Shown: positions 56,260 to 64,000 of the stretch, piece by piece | Position numbering within the stretch: position 1 is the first letter of the stretch | Layout: every line of letters starts with the position of its first letter | NCBI GenBank assembly: GCA_017457225.1 | Contig: JAFTHW010000010.1 | Span: 1-64,000 of the forward strand | Length of the DNA stretch: 64,000 nt | Direction: 5' to 3' | Source: Clostridia bacterium | Lineage (GTDB): Bacteria; Bacillota; Clostridia; Christensenellales; Borkfalkiaceae | Translations under genes and position numbers: made by a program | Notes under the pieces: generated by a model | Database searches by the model: none | What the model saw: the letters and a program-made list of their open reading frames with translations, nothing else | Told to the model about the DNA's origin: nothing

Positions 56260-57801
56260 TTAGGGATTGACGATCGTTAAATAATATCCGTTTTTGTCCG
56301 TAAACGGAGTTTTAAAATTCACGTTTTGCATCTTTATGCTGCAAAGGAGTTTTACAGGCAATTTACTCGTCAATTCCGCAAGATAAAACCGAGTCTGTGT
56401 TTCGTCCACGTAAATTAGTTTCCCAATAAAAGAGAGATGTTCCACTTTGGGAAGCACGGAGGTAAACTTTGCGCCAAACGGATAAATCTCCACCTTTTCC
56501 CGATCGGTCAATTTCGTGTCGGGATAGAGCGTAATCTCGTACCTGCTACCCTCGTCCGCCGCCACAAACAAGCGGTCTATCGAAGGGTAAAACGTAGCCG
56601 CTCCACCGTCCTTTTTTACGCTGACGGGACAAAAACTTTCTAGCGATACGTCGGGTAACTCGTATTGATAATCAATTCCCCACTCCAAAGTCGTATCGAC
56701 GACGTGGGAAGACGAGAACTCCTCTTCTCCCATCGCAAACCAACTCCTCATCAGATAAATTTGATCCCCCCAAGTGACGTCTACTGCGCGCCATTCGTTC
56801 TCTAAATAGACCAAGTTCCACGCGTGCGCGCCCATAGCCCCCTCCTGCGCCGCTACGCCCGACACCATCAGACAGTCCACACCGAACAAGCCGCAGAAAT
56901 AATCAAACGTCTTTGCGTACGTTTCGCAAACGCCTTCCCCTCTCGTCGCTCCGCCGACGAGATTGTGCGCCCAACTCTCCGTTTCGGGAATCACGCCGTC
57001 CTCTTCGTAGGCATACTCGATTTTATAGATCAAATAATCGTAAATCGTCAAAGCGCGTTCGGTCAAAGTCGTTAAGCCGCTCAAATAACTGTCGCACTCT
57101 AACGCCATTTTTTCGATTGCCGTTTGCGCCTTTTGGCGCTCTGATGACAAGAGATACGCCTCGTCTACGAGCAAGTACAATCGGGAACTGCTGTATACGA
57201 CTTGCGTACTGATCCAATAGAACGCAGGGTTTTCCGCCGCGAACATTTTCCATACGGAAACCGCCTGCTCCTGCGTGATGCCACGTTTGGAAAAATCGAG
57301 CTGGGCCGCCGTGTAATACCCGTCTTTATCCGCCGTTACGTCCTGTTTCGAGGCGTGGAACGAAGTTGCCGCTTGATATAAATCCACATAAAAACCGTTC
57401 AAGCCCTCGCCGTTCTCCTCTTTTGCGAACGCTTCGCGGCTGTACTGCGTTTCGGGCGCAGGCGACGAAAAATCAAGCGCGCGAATTCTTCCTAAATCCT
57501 CGTAAGTACCGTCGGTGTAATACACGACTTTATGACCGATGGAATCGGTTTCTTCTTTCTCTACCGTTTTTTGCGAGTCGGGCTCGTTGGGCGTGAATGC
57601 CGACGAGCTTTCTTCCGCCTCTAAACTTTCTTGCTTAGAAGAACTTTCTTCGCTCTCCCACTCCGAGGAGGAATACGCGGAATACGGCTCGGAAGAGCTT
57701 TCCACACCGAAACCGATCTCACAGGCGGGCAGCAGAGCCATCGCTAGCGCGATCACGAAACAAACGAGGGAACGTCGTTTTTGTTTTCGAGTCTCTTTCA
57801 T
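56260..57801 (-). CDS. Surface lipoprotein with transglutaminase-like domain
   Basis: A 513-residue protein: lipobox LLPAC near residue 27, Ser/Glu-rich linker to about 80, helical region, then a transglutaminase/protease-like core with Cys near residue 291 (GEGVCETYAKTF), His near 326 (GAHAWNLVYL) and Asp near 341 (RAVDVTWGD). All three triad residues are present. A C-terminal beta domain follows. It may act on cell-wall peptides. AAGGAGAAAG precedes the ATG. The linker resembles those of the DUF4091 lipoproteins. Confidence 0.85.
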   Translation of the reverse strand: MKETRKQKRRSLVCFVIALAMALLPACEIGFGVESSSEPYSAYSSSEWESEESSSKQESLEAEESSSAFTPNEPDSQKTVEKEETDSIGHKVVYYTDGTYEDLGRIRALDFSSPAPETQYSREAFAKEENGEGLNGFYVDLYQAATSFHASKQDVTADKDGYYTAAQLDFSKRGITQEQAVSVWKMFAAENPAFYWISTQVVYSSSRLYLLVDEAYLLSSERQKAQTAIEKMALECDSYLSGLTTLTERALTIYDYLIYKIEYAYEEDGVIPETESWAHNLVGGATRGEGVCETYAKTFDYFCGLFGVDCLMVSGVAAQEGAMGAHAWNLVYLENEWRAVDVTWGDQIYLMRSWFAMGEEEFSSSHVVDTTLEWGIDYQYELPDVSLESFCPVSVKKDGGAATFYPSIDRLFVAADEGSRYEITLYPDTKLTDREKVEIYPFGAKFTSVLPKVEHLSFIGKLIYVDETQTRFYLAELTSKLPVKLLCSIKMQNVNFKTPFTDKNGYYLTIVNP

Positions 57802-57820
57802 TCTTTCTCCTTATCGCCTT

Positions 57821-58492
57821 TTAAAAAATTTCCATCAAAAGACGGTGGGTTTTTAACCACTTTCTACGCTTCTTCCAATCGGGAACGTACCGTTCCACCG
57901 TTTCCCAAAACGCGGCGGAATGGTTTTTGTGTTTTACGTGCGCCAATTCGTGCACGACTACGTATTCGATCGCTTCCCTCGGCGCGTACAAAAGGCGGAA
58001 CGTGTATCGGATTTTATCCTCCGAAGAGCAAGAGCCCCAACGGCTCTTTGCCGAAGACACGCTCGCCGAAGCGTACGCTACACCCATCTCGTGCGCTTTT
58101 TCCTCCGTTACGCTCGCAAAAATCCGCCTTGCGTTTTCCTTAAGCCAACGGACGAGTTTTGCTCTTGCGTTTTGTTTGGGCAAAAACAGTTCGTCAATCG
58201 TATGCCCTTTGCAAAATCGGATACTTTTTTCTTCCGTCAGACGGATCAAACAGTGTTTTCCAAGCAATAAAAAGGTATATCCGTCGAGATTTTCGGGCGG
58301 CAGTTCGATACCTGCCCCCATCGTTTCCGATTTTTTGCGGAGAATCCAACTCTTCTTTTCACGTAAAAAATCAAAAATCCGTTCTTGGGAGCAGGAATAC
58401 GGTGCGCGTACGATCAACCGACCAAACGGGTCGATGGTGATTGCCAGCGTTCTGCGTCCAGAACGGATAATTGCATCGGGTTGAATCGTCAA
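57821..58492 (-). CDS. YgjP-like (M48/SprT-type) zinc metallohydrolase
   Basis: About 224 residues. The zinc motif HELAHVKHKNHSAAFWE is near residue 180, with a preceding SAKSRWGSCSSEDKIR block typical of DUF45/YgjP proteins. The predicted start is a TTG at 58490-58492 in frame, with GAGG about ten bases upstream inside the end of galE; no ATG fits near the domain start. Role in the family is not well defined. Confidence 0.8.
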   Translation of the reverse strand: MTIQPDAIIRSGRRTLAITIDPFGRLIVRAPYSCSQERIFDFLREKKSWILRKKSETMGAGIELPPENLDGYTFLLLGKHCLIRLTEEKSIRFCKGHTIDELFLPKQNARAKLVRWLKENARRIFASVTEEKAHEMGVAYASASVSSAKSRWGSCSSEDKIRYTFRLLYAPREAIEYVVVHELAHVKHKNHSAAFWETVERYVPDWKKRRKWLKTHRLLMEIF

Positions 58493-58497
58493 CGGAA

Positions 58498-59511
58498 TTA
58501 CGCCTCGTAGCCTCTGGGATTGCCGCTCTGCCACTTCCACTGGGATTCGCACATTTCTTCAATGCCGAATTTCGCCGTCCAGCCGAGTTCTTTTTCCGCT
58601 TTGTCGGGAGAAGCGTAGCAAGCCGCAATATCGCCGTCACGGCGAGGGCAAACCTTGTAGGGAAGCGTTTTCCCGCACGCCTTTTCAAATGCGTGGATCA
58701 TATCCATAACGCTATAACCGTGGCCCGTACCGAGATTGTAGATATGTACGCCTGCATCCGTACAACGCTCGATCGCCGCAATATGCCCCAGCGCCAAGTC
58801 AACGACGTGAATATAGTCACGAACACCCGTTCCGTCGGGAGTGTCGTAGTCGTTGCCAAAGACGTTGATGCATTGCAATTTACCGCTCGCAACCTGCGCT
58901 ACGAAAGGCATCAGATTGTTGGGAATGCCTTTAGGATCTTCGCCGATCAAACCGCTTTCGTGCGCGCCGACGGGGTTGAAGTAGCGCAGAAGAATGATGT
59001 TCCATTCCTTATCCGCTTTATAAAGATCCTGCATAATCCCTTCCATCATCAGTTTCGTACTGCCGTAAGGGTTGGTCGTAGACAGACGGCAAGTTTCATC
59101 CAAAGGCAAACGTTCGGGATTGCCGTAAACGGTTGCGGAGGAAGAGAAAATGATCTTCTTTACGCCGACTTTATCCATCACTTTCAAGAGCCCTACCGTG
59201 CCGCTGATGTTGTTTTCGTAATATTTCAAAGGCAATTTACAGCTCTCGCCGACGGCTTTGAACGCTGCAAAATGGATTACCGCGTCGATCGTATGCTCGG
59301 AAAAGATCTTTTCCATTGCTTCTTCGTTGCGAATATCCTCCTCGTAGAACGTCACTTGCTTCCCCGTGATCTTCTGCACGCGACGCAAGCTCTCGAAGCT
59401 GGAGTTACTGAAATTGTCTACTACGACGACTTCGTAATTCTTGTTGAGAAGTTCGAGTACGGTATGTGAACCGATATAGCCGCAACCGCCCGTTACCAAA
59501 ATTTTAGCCAT
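58498..59511 (-). CDS. galE: UDP-glucose 4-epimerase
   Basis: A 337-residue short-chain dehydrogenase-fold enzyme. NAD motif [11 protein letters not shown] near residue 8, SSSATVYG near 124, catalytic YGSTKLMME near 149 (Tyr and Lys) and the substrate loop [18 protein letters not shown] near 178. It interconverts UDP-glucose and UDP-galactose. GAGGTG precedes the ATG; the YgjP-like gene starts after its stop. Confidence 0.95.
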   Translation of the reverse strand: MAKILVTGGCGYIGSHTVLELLNKNYEVVVVDNFSNSSFESLRRVQKITGKQVTFYEEDIRNEEAMEKIFSEHTIDAVIHFAAFKAVGESCKLPLKYYENNISGTVGLLKVMDKVGVKKIIFSSSATVYGNPERLPLDETCRLSTTNPYGSTKLMMEGIMQDLYKADKEWNIILLRYFNPVGAHESGLIGEDPKGIPNNLMPFVAQVASGKLQCINVFGNDYDTPDGTGVRDYIHVVDLALGHIAAIERCTDAGVHIYNLGTGHGYSVMDMIHAFEKACGKTLPYKVCPRRDGDIAACYASPDKAEKELGWTAKFGIEEMCESQWKWQSGNPRGYEA

Positions 59512-59559
59512 AATTACACCTCTTTTTTTCGTCTTATTTTTTCGTGTTATTTGTTTGTC

Positions 59560-60840
59560 TTATTCGTTTGCGGATTCTTCTTCCGCCTCCTCTTCCACCC
59601 ATTTAGAAAGGACTTTGAGAACTTTTTGTTTGGTGGCTTTGACGACCTTGATCTCCAAATGCTCACAGCGGAGCACTTCGCCGATGGGCGGGATTCCGCC
59701 GTATTTTTCGGTAGCCCAACCGCCGACGGTGTTCGATTCGTATTTCTCGCCCTCGTCTTCCATTTCGTACAAGGCGAAAAATTCGTCCAAACCACATCTA
59801 CCGTCTACCCAATACTCCGTACCCGAAGTCTTGCCGTAGAACACTTCTTCTTCGTCGTGCTCGTCCCAGATCTCGCCTACGAGTTCTTCGAGAACGTCTT
59901 CAAGCGTTACGATACCGACCAAGCCGCCGTATTCGTCGGAAACAGCCGCCATATGAATCTTTTGCTTCTGCAACTGTTTCAAAAGAGTGGATATCCTCGT
60001 GTACTCGGACGTGAATACGATGTCCTGTACGAGATGTCCGATCTCTTTCTCGCCGTTGATATAGCCGTTGAAAAAGTCACGCTCGTGAATCAAACCGATG
60101 ACGTTGTCAATGGTTTCTTTATACACGGGCAAACGGGAATAGCCCGTTTTTTGGAAGACTTCTTTCACTTCATCCATCGTCCAATCTTCATTGACGGCGT
60201 ACACGTTTACGCGGGGGACGAGAATGTCTTCTACTTTCAAATCGTCGAACTCCAGCGCCGAACGGAGAAGCTCCGATTCGTCTTCTTTGAGCGTACCGTC
60301 TTCTTCCGCTTCGTCCACAAGCGTCATCAACTCTTCGTCGGTAACGGTGGCGTCTTTTTTGAGTTTGAATACTTTGGCAAGCGCCTTTTTATACCAATCG
60401 AACACTTTTCCAAGCGGGAACAAAATCCAATAGAAAAGCTGCATAAACGGATAGAACAAATAGCAACATTTTTCGGGATACACACTTGCGAAATATTTCG
60501 GCGTGATCTCACCGAACAGCAATACGACGATCGTCAAAACAATCGTGGAGATTGTCGTCGAGTCAACGCCCGTACCTACCAAAAGTTTGGCAAACAGAAT
60601 CGTGCCGAGCGCAGATGCCGTCAAGTTGACAATGTTGTTACCGATGAGAATGGTCGTGACCAATTTATCGTAGTTTTCGTCCGCAAATTTATAGACGGCT
60701 TTGGAATTCTTTTTGCCGAGCGTCACCATACTCTTGAGTTTGATACGGTTCGCGCAGGAATACGCCGTTTCCGTCGCCGAGAAAAATCCCGACATCAATA
60801 CGAGCACTACGATAATAATAGATAGGGGCAGGGGATCCAT
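59560..60840 (-). CDS. CNNM/CorC-type hemolysin family transporter protein
   Basis: A 426-residue protein: DUF21 membrane domain (residues 5-190, SGFFSATETAYSCANRIKLKSM), a CBS pair (DILVPRVNVYAVNEDWTMDE near 210; KIHMAAVSDEYGGLVGIVTLED near 295) and a C-terminal CorC domain (VGEIWDEHDEEEVF). The family exports or gates magnesium or cobalt. GGAGG is 15 bases before the ATG, longer than usual. Confidence 0.9.
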   Translation of the reverse strand: MDPLPLSIIIVVLVLMSGFFSATETAYSCANRIKLKSMVTLGKKNSKAVYKFADENYDKLVTTILIGNNIVNLTASALGTILFAKLLVGTGVDSTTISTIVLTIVVLLFGEITPKYFASVYPEKCCYLFYPFMQLFYWILFPLGKVFDWYKKALAKVFKLKKDATVTDEELMTLVDEAEEDGTLKEDESELLRSALEFDDLKVEDILVPRVNVYAVNEDWTMDEVKEVFQKTGYSRLPVYKETIDNVIGLIHERDFFNGYINGEKEIGHLVQDIVFTSEYTRISTLLKQLQKQKIHMAAVSDEYGGLVGIVTLEDVLEELVGEIWDEHDEEEVFYGKTSGTEYWVDGRCGLDEFFALYEMEDEGEKYESNTVGGWATEKYGGIPPIGEVLRCEHLEIKVVKATKQKVLKVLSKWVEEEAEEESANE

Positions 60841-60907
60841 AGTTTGTTTTCATATCCTCCAAACGTTATTTTTCAGAAAATCCTTTAGGATTTTTCTTCT
60901 TCTATTC

Positions 60908-60937
60908 ATTATAATACTTTTCCCGCCGCTTTGTCAA
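60908..60937 (-). promoter_or_regulatory. Promoter of the CNNM-galE unit
   Basis: TTGACA (60932-60937), 18 bases, TATAAT (60908-60913) on the minus strand, about 68 bases before the CNNM gene. Confidence 0.75.
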
Positions 60938-60980
60938 GGCTTTCCGCTCAAAAGCGAAAGGATATTTATGAATTTATACG

Positions 60981-61010
60981 AAAAAAACGGCTCTTACTGA
61001 CCCGTTTTTT
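60981..61010 (-). terminator. Terminator at the oppF stop
   Basis: AAAAAACGG / CCGTTTTTT stem with a 12-base loop, overlapping the stop of the ATPase gene, with U run on the minus strand. Confidence 0.7.
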
Positions 61011-62397
61011 CCTTTTTTTCGGACGCAGACTCTTCCGCTCCGCGATTTTTTCTGTAAATTTCTTCTTTTTCCGCCTTGGTCTTTTCCGCAAAATGACAGG
61101 CGACTTTATGCCCTTTCTCGATTTCTATCATCGGTACTTCGCCCCTTTTACAACACTCCTGCGCCATAAAACAACGAGTGTGGAACGGACAGCCGCTCGG
61201 CGGCGACACGGGGCTGGGCAGATTCCCGTCCAATAAAATCCGCTCCCTCTCCCCGTCTTCTAAATCGGGAGCGGCGGAAAGCAATGCGATCGTATAGGGA
61301 TGGCGCGCGTTTTGGAATACTTCTTCCGCTTCCCCCGTTTCTACGATCTTCCCCAAATACATCACGGCAATCTTATCCGAAACGTGCCGCACGACGGACA
61401 AATCGTGAGAAATAAACAGATACGTCAAACCCTCTTTCTTCTTCAGATCGGACAACAAGTTTAGGATCTGGGACTGAATGGAAACGTCAAGCGCGGATAC
61501 GCACTCGTCGCAAACGATAAAACGCGGCTTCACCGCAAGCGCACGGGCGATGCAAACCCGCTGTCGTTGCCCGCCCGAAAATTGGTGGGGATAGCGGTAA
61601 TACGCGTACTCTTGCAAACCACAGTTCTTCATCACTTCCAGCACGTACTTGCGCATCTGCGGAGAGCCTTTTTTATAATACCCGTGCGTAGCCACTCCCT
61701 CTTCAATGAGCTGTCCCACCGTCATACGCGGATTGAGCGAGGAATACGGATCTTGAAACACGATTTGTAAATCGGTTCGCAAAAAACGCATTTCCGAAGG
61801 AGTCAAACGGGCAAGATCCACGCCCTCGTCAAAATGCTCCTCGCATTCCCGAAATTCTTGCGAGTCGGAAAACGACTTTTTTAAAATCAAAATTTCCGCA
61901 TTAAGCCCGTCCAGGTATGCGTTGAGTCGCTTTTTCGTTTCTTCGTCGTTCGTCTTTTTCTTGAGCCGATTCGCCTCGTATCTCTTTTTGAAGAGCCGTA
62001 AACTCTCCCCGTCCGTCGTGGCTAAAAATCCACCGAGAACTCTCGCCGCAGATAAAAGTTCGTCCGTAAAAGGTTGGGACGGATCCCGTTCCCGATACGC
62101 CGCGCGGTAACGCTCCGCGTTTTTGAGAATCTCTCCCTCGTAACGGGGCGCAAGTTCGCTACGGCTTCGACCGTAATACGTCGCCGAGCCGCCCGTTGGG
62201 GGTAAAAGCTGTAAAATCACTCTGCCCAAGGTGGATTTTCCACAACCGCTCTCCCCCACAAGCCCGAACGTTTCCCCGTTTTCAATTTCGATGGAGACTC
62301 CATCGTTCGCCCGTAAAAATTTTTTTTCTTTCCAAAAGGATTGTTTCCCGACTGGGAAATATTTTTTAAGACGGATTGCGGACAACAATTTGGGCAT
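60994..62397 (-). CDS. oppF: Oligopeptide ABC transporter ATP-binding protein (OppF-like) with insertion
   Basis: A 467-residue ATPase, longer than the usual 310-340. Walker A GESGCGKST near residue 48, signature QFSGGQRQRVCIARAL near 286, Walker B PRFIVCDECVSALDVSIQ near 308 and the C-terminal oligo-HPY block LPSPVSPPSGCPFHTRC near 405. Between Walker A and the Q-loop lies an added helical region (about residues 75-205, KRYEANRLKKKTNDEETKKR). Overlaps oppD by 32 bases. GGGGGAAAG precedes the ATG. Confidence 0.88.
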   Translation of the reverse strand: MPKLLSAIRLKKYFPVGKQSFWKEKKFLRANDGVSIEIENGETFGLVGESGCGKSTLGRVILQLLPPTGGSATYYGRSRSELAPRYEGEILKNAERYRAAYRERDPSQPFTDELLSAARVLGGFLATTDGESLRLFKKRYEANRLKKKTNDEETKKRLNAYLDGLNAEILILKKSFSDSQEFRECEEHFDEGVDLARLTPSEMRFLRTDLQIVFQDPYSSLNPRMTVGQLIEEGVATHGYYKKGSPQMRKYVLEVMKNCGLQEYAYYRYPHQFSGGQRQRVCIARALAVKPRFIVCDECVSALDVSIQSQILNLLSDLKKKEGLTYLFISHDLSVVRHVSDKIAVMYLGKIVETGEAEEVFQNARHPYTIALLSAAPDLEDGERERILLDGNLPSPVSPPSGCPFHTRCFMAQECCKRGEVPMIEIEKGHKVACHFAEKTKAEKEEIYRKNRGAEESASEKKEKTGQ

Positions 62398-63397
62398 GAT
62401 CTTTCCCCCTCCTTTCCGAGGTTCTCGGATAAAAGCAACGGATCTTCCGACCGTTCCCCGTTTCGTACAATTCAGGTTCTTCCTTTAAACATCTCTCCGT
62501 GCGGTATTTGCACCTCGGCGCGAATTTACAGCCTTTGGGAACTTCGGACGGATGGGGCGCAGCGCCCTCGATCGTATCCAATCTTTCCCCTTTCGTTGCG
62601 TACCTGGGTGCGCTCAGCATCAAGCCCTCGGTATAAGGATGAGACACCTCGGACTCCGTGAAAAGTTGTGTTTTCGTCACGCGTTCCACGATTTGCCCGC
62701 AATACATTACGGCAACGTCGTCCGCCATTTCCCGAACGACGCCAAGATCGTGCGTAATGAACAGGATCGCAGTCCCGCGCTCTTTTTGCAACGCACGCAT
62801 CAGTGACAAAATCTGCGCCTGAATGGTTACGTCGAGCGCCGTCGTAGGCTCGTCTGCGATCAAAATTTCGGGACGGCACGCAAGCGCCATCGCAATCATC
62901 ACGCGTTGCCGCATTCCGCCCGAAAGTTGGTGCGCATATTGCCCGAGTACCCGCTCAGGATTGGGAATTCGTACCGCCGAAAGCATTTTTAACGCCTCTA
63001 TTCCCGCCTGTTTTTTCTTCATACCACGATGAATCCGAAAAGGCTCGATGAGCTGTCGTTTGATACTCAGTACGGGATTCAGGCTCGTCATCGGCTCTTG
63101 AAAGATTACGGAAATCCGATTCCCCCGAACGGAACGTAATTTTGCCATCGGCATCGTGACGAGATCTTCTCTTTTTCCGTCCTTTTCAAATAGAATTTCC
63201 CCGCCTGCAATATAGCCGTTGGAGTCTAAAAGCCGCAAAATACTCATCGCCGAAACGCTTTTTCCCGAGCCCGATTCCCCGACGATCCCAAGTGTTTTTC
63301 CGCTCTCCAAAGAAAAGGAAACGTCGTTGACCGCCGTCAGCGCGCCTTTGCGTGTTTGAAAGCATACCCGTAAATTGTTGACCTGCAAAAGAGGCAT
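62366..63397 (-). CDS. oppD: Oligopeptide ABC transporter ATP-binding protein (OppD-like)
   Basis: A 343-residue ATPase. Walker A GESGSGKSV near residue 37, signature LSGGMRQRVMIAMALA near 157, Walker B PEILIADEPTTALDVT near 176 and the C-terminal oligo-HPY motif PSEVPKGCKFAPRCKY near 285. It pairs with the OppF-like protein downstream and with the OppC-like permease upstream. Confidence 0.92.
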   Translation of the reverse strand: MPLLQVNNLRVCFQTRKGALTAVNDVSFSLESGKTLGIVGESGSGKSVSAMSILRLLDSNGYIAGGEILFEKDGKREDLVTMPMAKLRSVRGNRISVIFQEPMTSLNPVLSIKRQLIEPFRIHRGMKKKQAGIEALKMLSAVRIPNPERVLGQYAHQLSGGMRQRVMIAMALACRPEILIADEPTTALDVTIQAQILSLMRALQKERGTAILFITHDLGVVREMADDVAVMYCGQIVERVTKTQLFTESEVSHPYTEGLMLSAPRYATKGERLDTIEGAAPHPSEVPKGCKFAPRCKYRTERCLKEEPELYETGNGRKIRCFYPRTSERRGKDHAQIVVRNPS

Positions 63398-63409
63398 CGT
63401 CGTTCTCCT

Positions 63410-64000
63410 TTATCTCTCCGAAGAGCTTTTCGGATCCAGCGCGTCGCGGAGTGCGTCGCCAATGACGTTGATCGAAATGGTCGCTAACGACAAAAACAAC
63501 GACGGAAACAACCATTGCCACCAATAATTCTGAATCACCGTACTGTTGTTACAGCCGTTGAGCATATTCCCCCAAGTCGGCTGCGGTTGTTGGACTCCGA
63601 ACCCCAAGTACGAAAGAGAGGACTCCGTCAAAAGACAGCTCGCAAAATTGAGCGTCATACTTACGAGGATCACGGAAACTACGTTGGGGAGTACGTGGCG
63701 GAACACGATCTTGCTTTCCTTGACCCCCATCGCTTTCGCCGCCGTAACGAATTCCTTTTCCCGTTCGGAAAGGACTTGTCCTCGAATCATTCGCGCGAGC
63801 CCCGTCCACGAGAGCGCGCCTAAAATGAGCATAATGATAAAGATTCGCATCGTTTCGGAAATGCTGTAATGTCGAATAATTTGCGACAACAGCATCGCGA
63901 ACGGAAGAAAGGGCATAGAGGCGAATATTTCCGTAATCCGCATCAAAAGCGTATCTACCCAACCGCCGAAATATCCCGAAATACTGCCCACGATCACCGC
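63410..64000 (-). CDS. oppC: Oligopeptide ABC transporter permease (OppC-like), 5' end beyond window
   Basis: The last 196 or so residues of an ABC permease. GSISGYFGGWVDTLLMRITEIF and the EAA loop EKEFVTAAKAMGVKESKIVFRHVLPN are visible, then SYLGFGVQQPQPTWGNMLN and a C-terminal DALRDALDPK. The start lies outside. It ends 12 bases before oppD, so the operon order is oppC, oppD, oppF. Confidence 0.92.
   Translation of the reverse strand, partial: AVIVGSISGYFGGWVDTLLMRITEIFASMPFLPFAMLLSQIIRHYSISETMRIFIIMLILGALSWTGLARMIRGQVLSEREKEFVTAAKAMGVKESKIVFRHVLPNVVSVILVSMTLNFASCLLTESSLSYLGFGVQQPQPTWGNMLNGCNNSTVIQNYWWQWLFPSLFLSLATISINVIGDALRDALDPKSSSER

Overview
The window reads as a chromosomal piece of a Gram-positive, low-to-medium GC member of the Clostridia, probably an uncultured gut-type anaerobe. 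The evidence is indirect: TTGACA-17-TATAAT promoters, strong AGGAGG ribosome binding sites, ECF and lipoprotein transport, MocR, MarR and NarL-type regulators, a minimal SufC-SufB iron-sulfur system, PepV and M18 peptidases, and a TM1266-type hydrogenase regulator. No rRNA, tRNA or CRISPR array was seen.

Layout. 1-4.3 kb: vitamin B1/B6 block (thiS behind a TPP riboswitch with terminator; pdxK, ECF S component and radical SAM operon; divergent MocR regulator that is truncated next to two mobile-element-type genes, TnpV and DUF6809). 4.4-10.2 kb: MATE exporter, NitT/TauT-type ABC importer headed by a TM1266-like gene with an attenuator-like leader, trmB and dut. 10.4-17.3 kb: two tandem copies of a pair made of a large DUF4091/GH123-like surface lipoprotein and a small lipoprotein. 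17.3-17.9 kb: repeat-rich spacer. 17.9-26.3 kb: compact phage head and packaging module (terminase, small basic protein, portal, scaffold, major capsid, connector, propeller-like protein, tail-end unknown) with no integrase, replication, lysis or long-tail genes. 26.4-30.4 kb: two surface proteins with SH3-like segments, a helical regulator-like gene and a LexA-box-like site. 30.4-36.7 kb: mgtE with a leader peptide, then a radC, histidine kinase, response regulator and HAD-CysK fusion operon. 36.8-38.2 kb: PepV-like dipeptidase. 38.3-40.2 kb: AT-rich accessory island with a WYL-type regulator, a BECR-nuclease-like toxin candidate, a possible partner and a tiny basic protein. 40.3-51.4 kb: MATE exporter, two flavoprotein oxidases/reductases, a membrane DUF1508 protein, LemA/DUF2207, DUF378, lysophospholipase and MarR. 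51.7-64 kb: two convergent M18 aminopeptidases, SufBC, transglutaminase-like lipoprotein, YgjP-like metallohydrolase, galE, CNNM/CorC protein, and the start of an oligopeptide ABC operon that runs off the window.

The most interesting items are the isolated capsid/packaging module with an SOS-like box beside it, the HAD-CysK fusion, the leader with mutually exclusive hairpins ahead of the TM1266/ABC operon, the mgtE leader peptide with a Shine-Dalgarno-sequestering hairpin, and the WYL/BECR island with shared GTAGACA operators. All functional calls come from reading translated sequence and remembered family motifs; no database search was possible.
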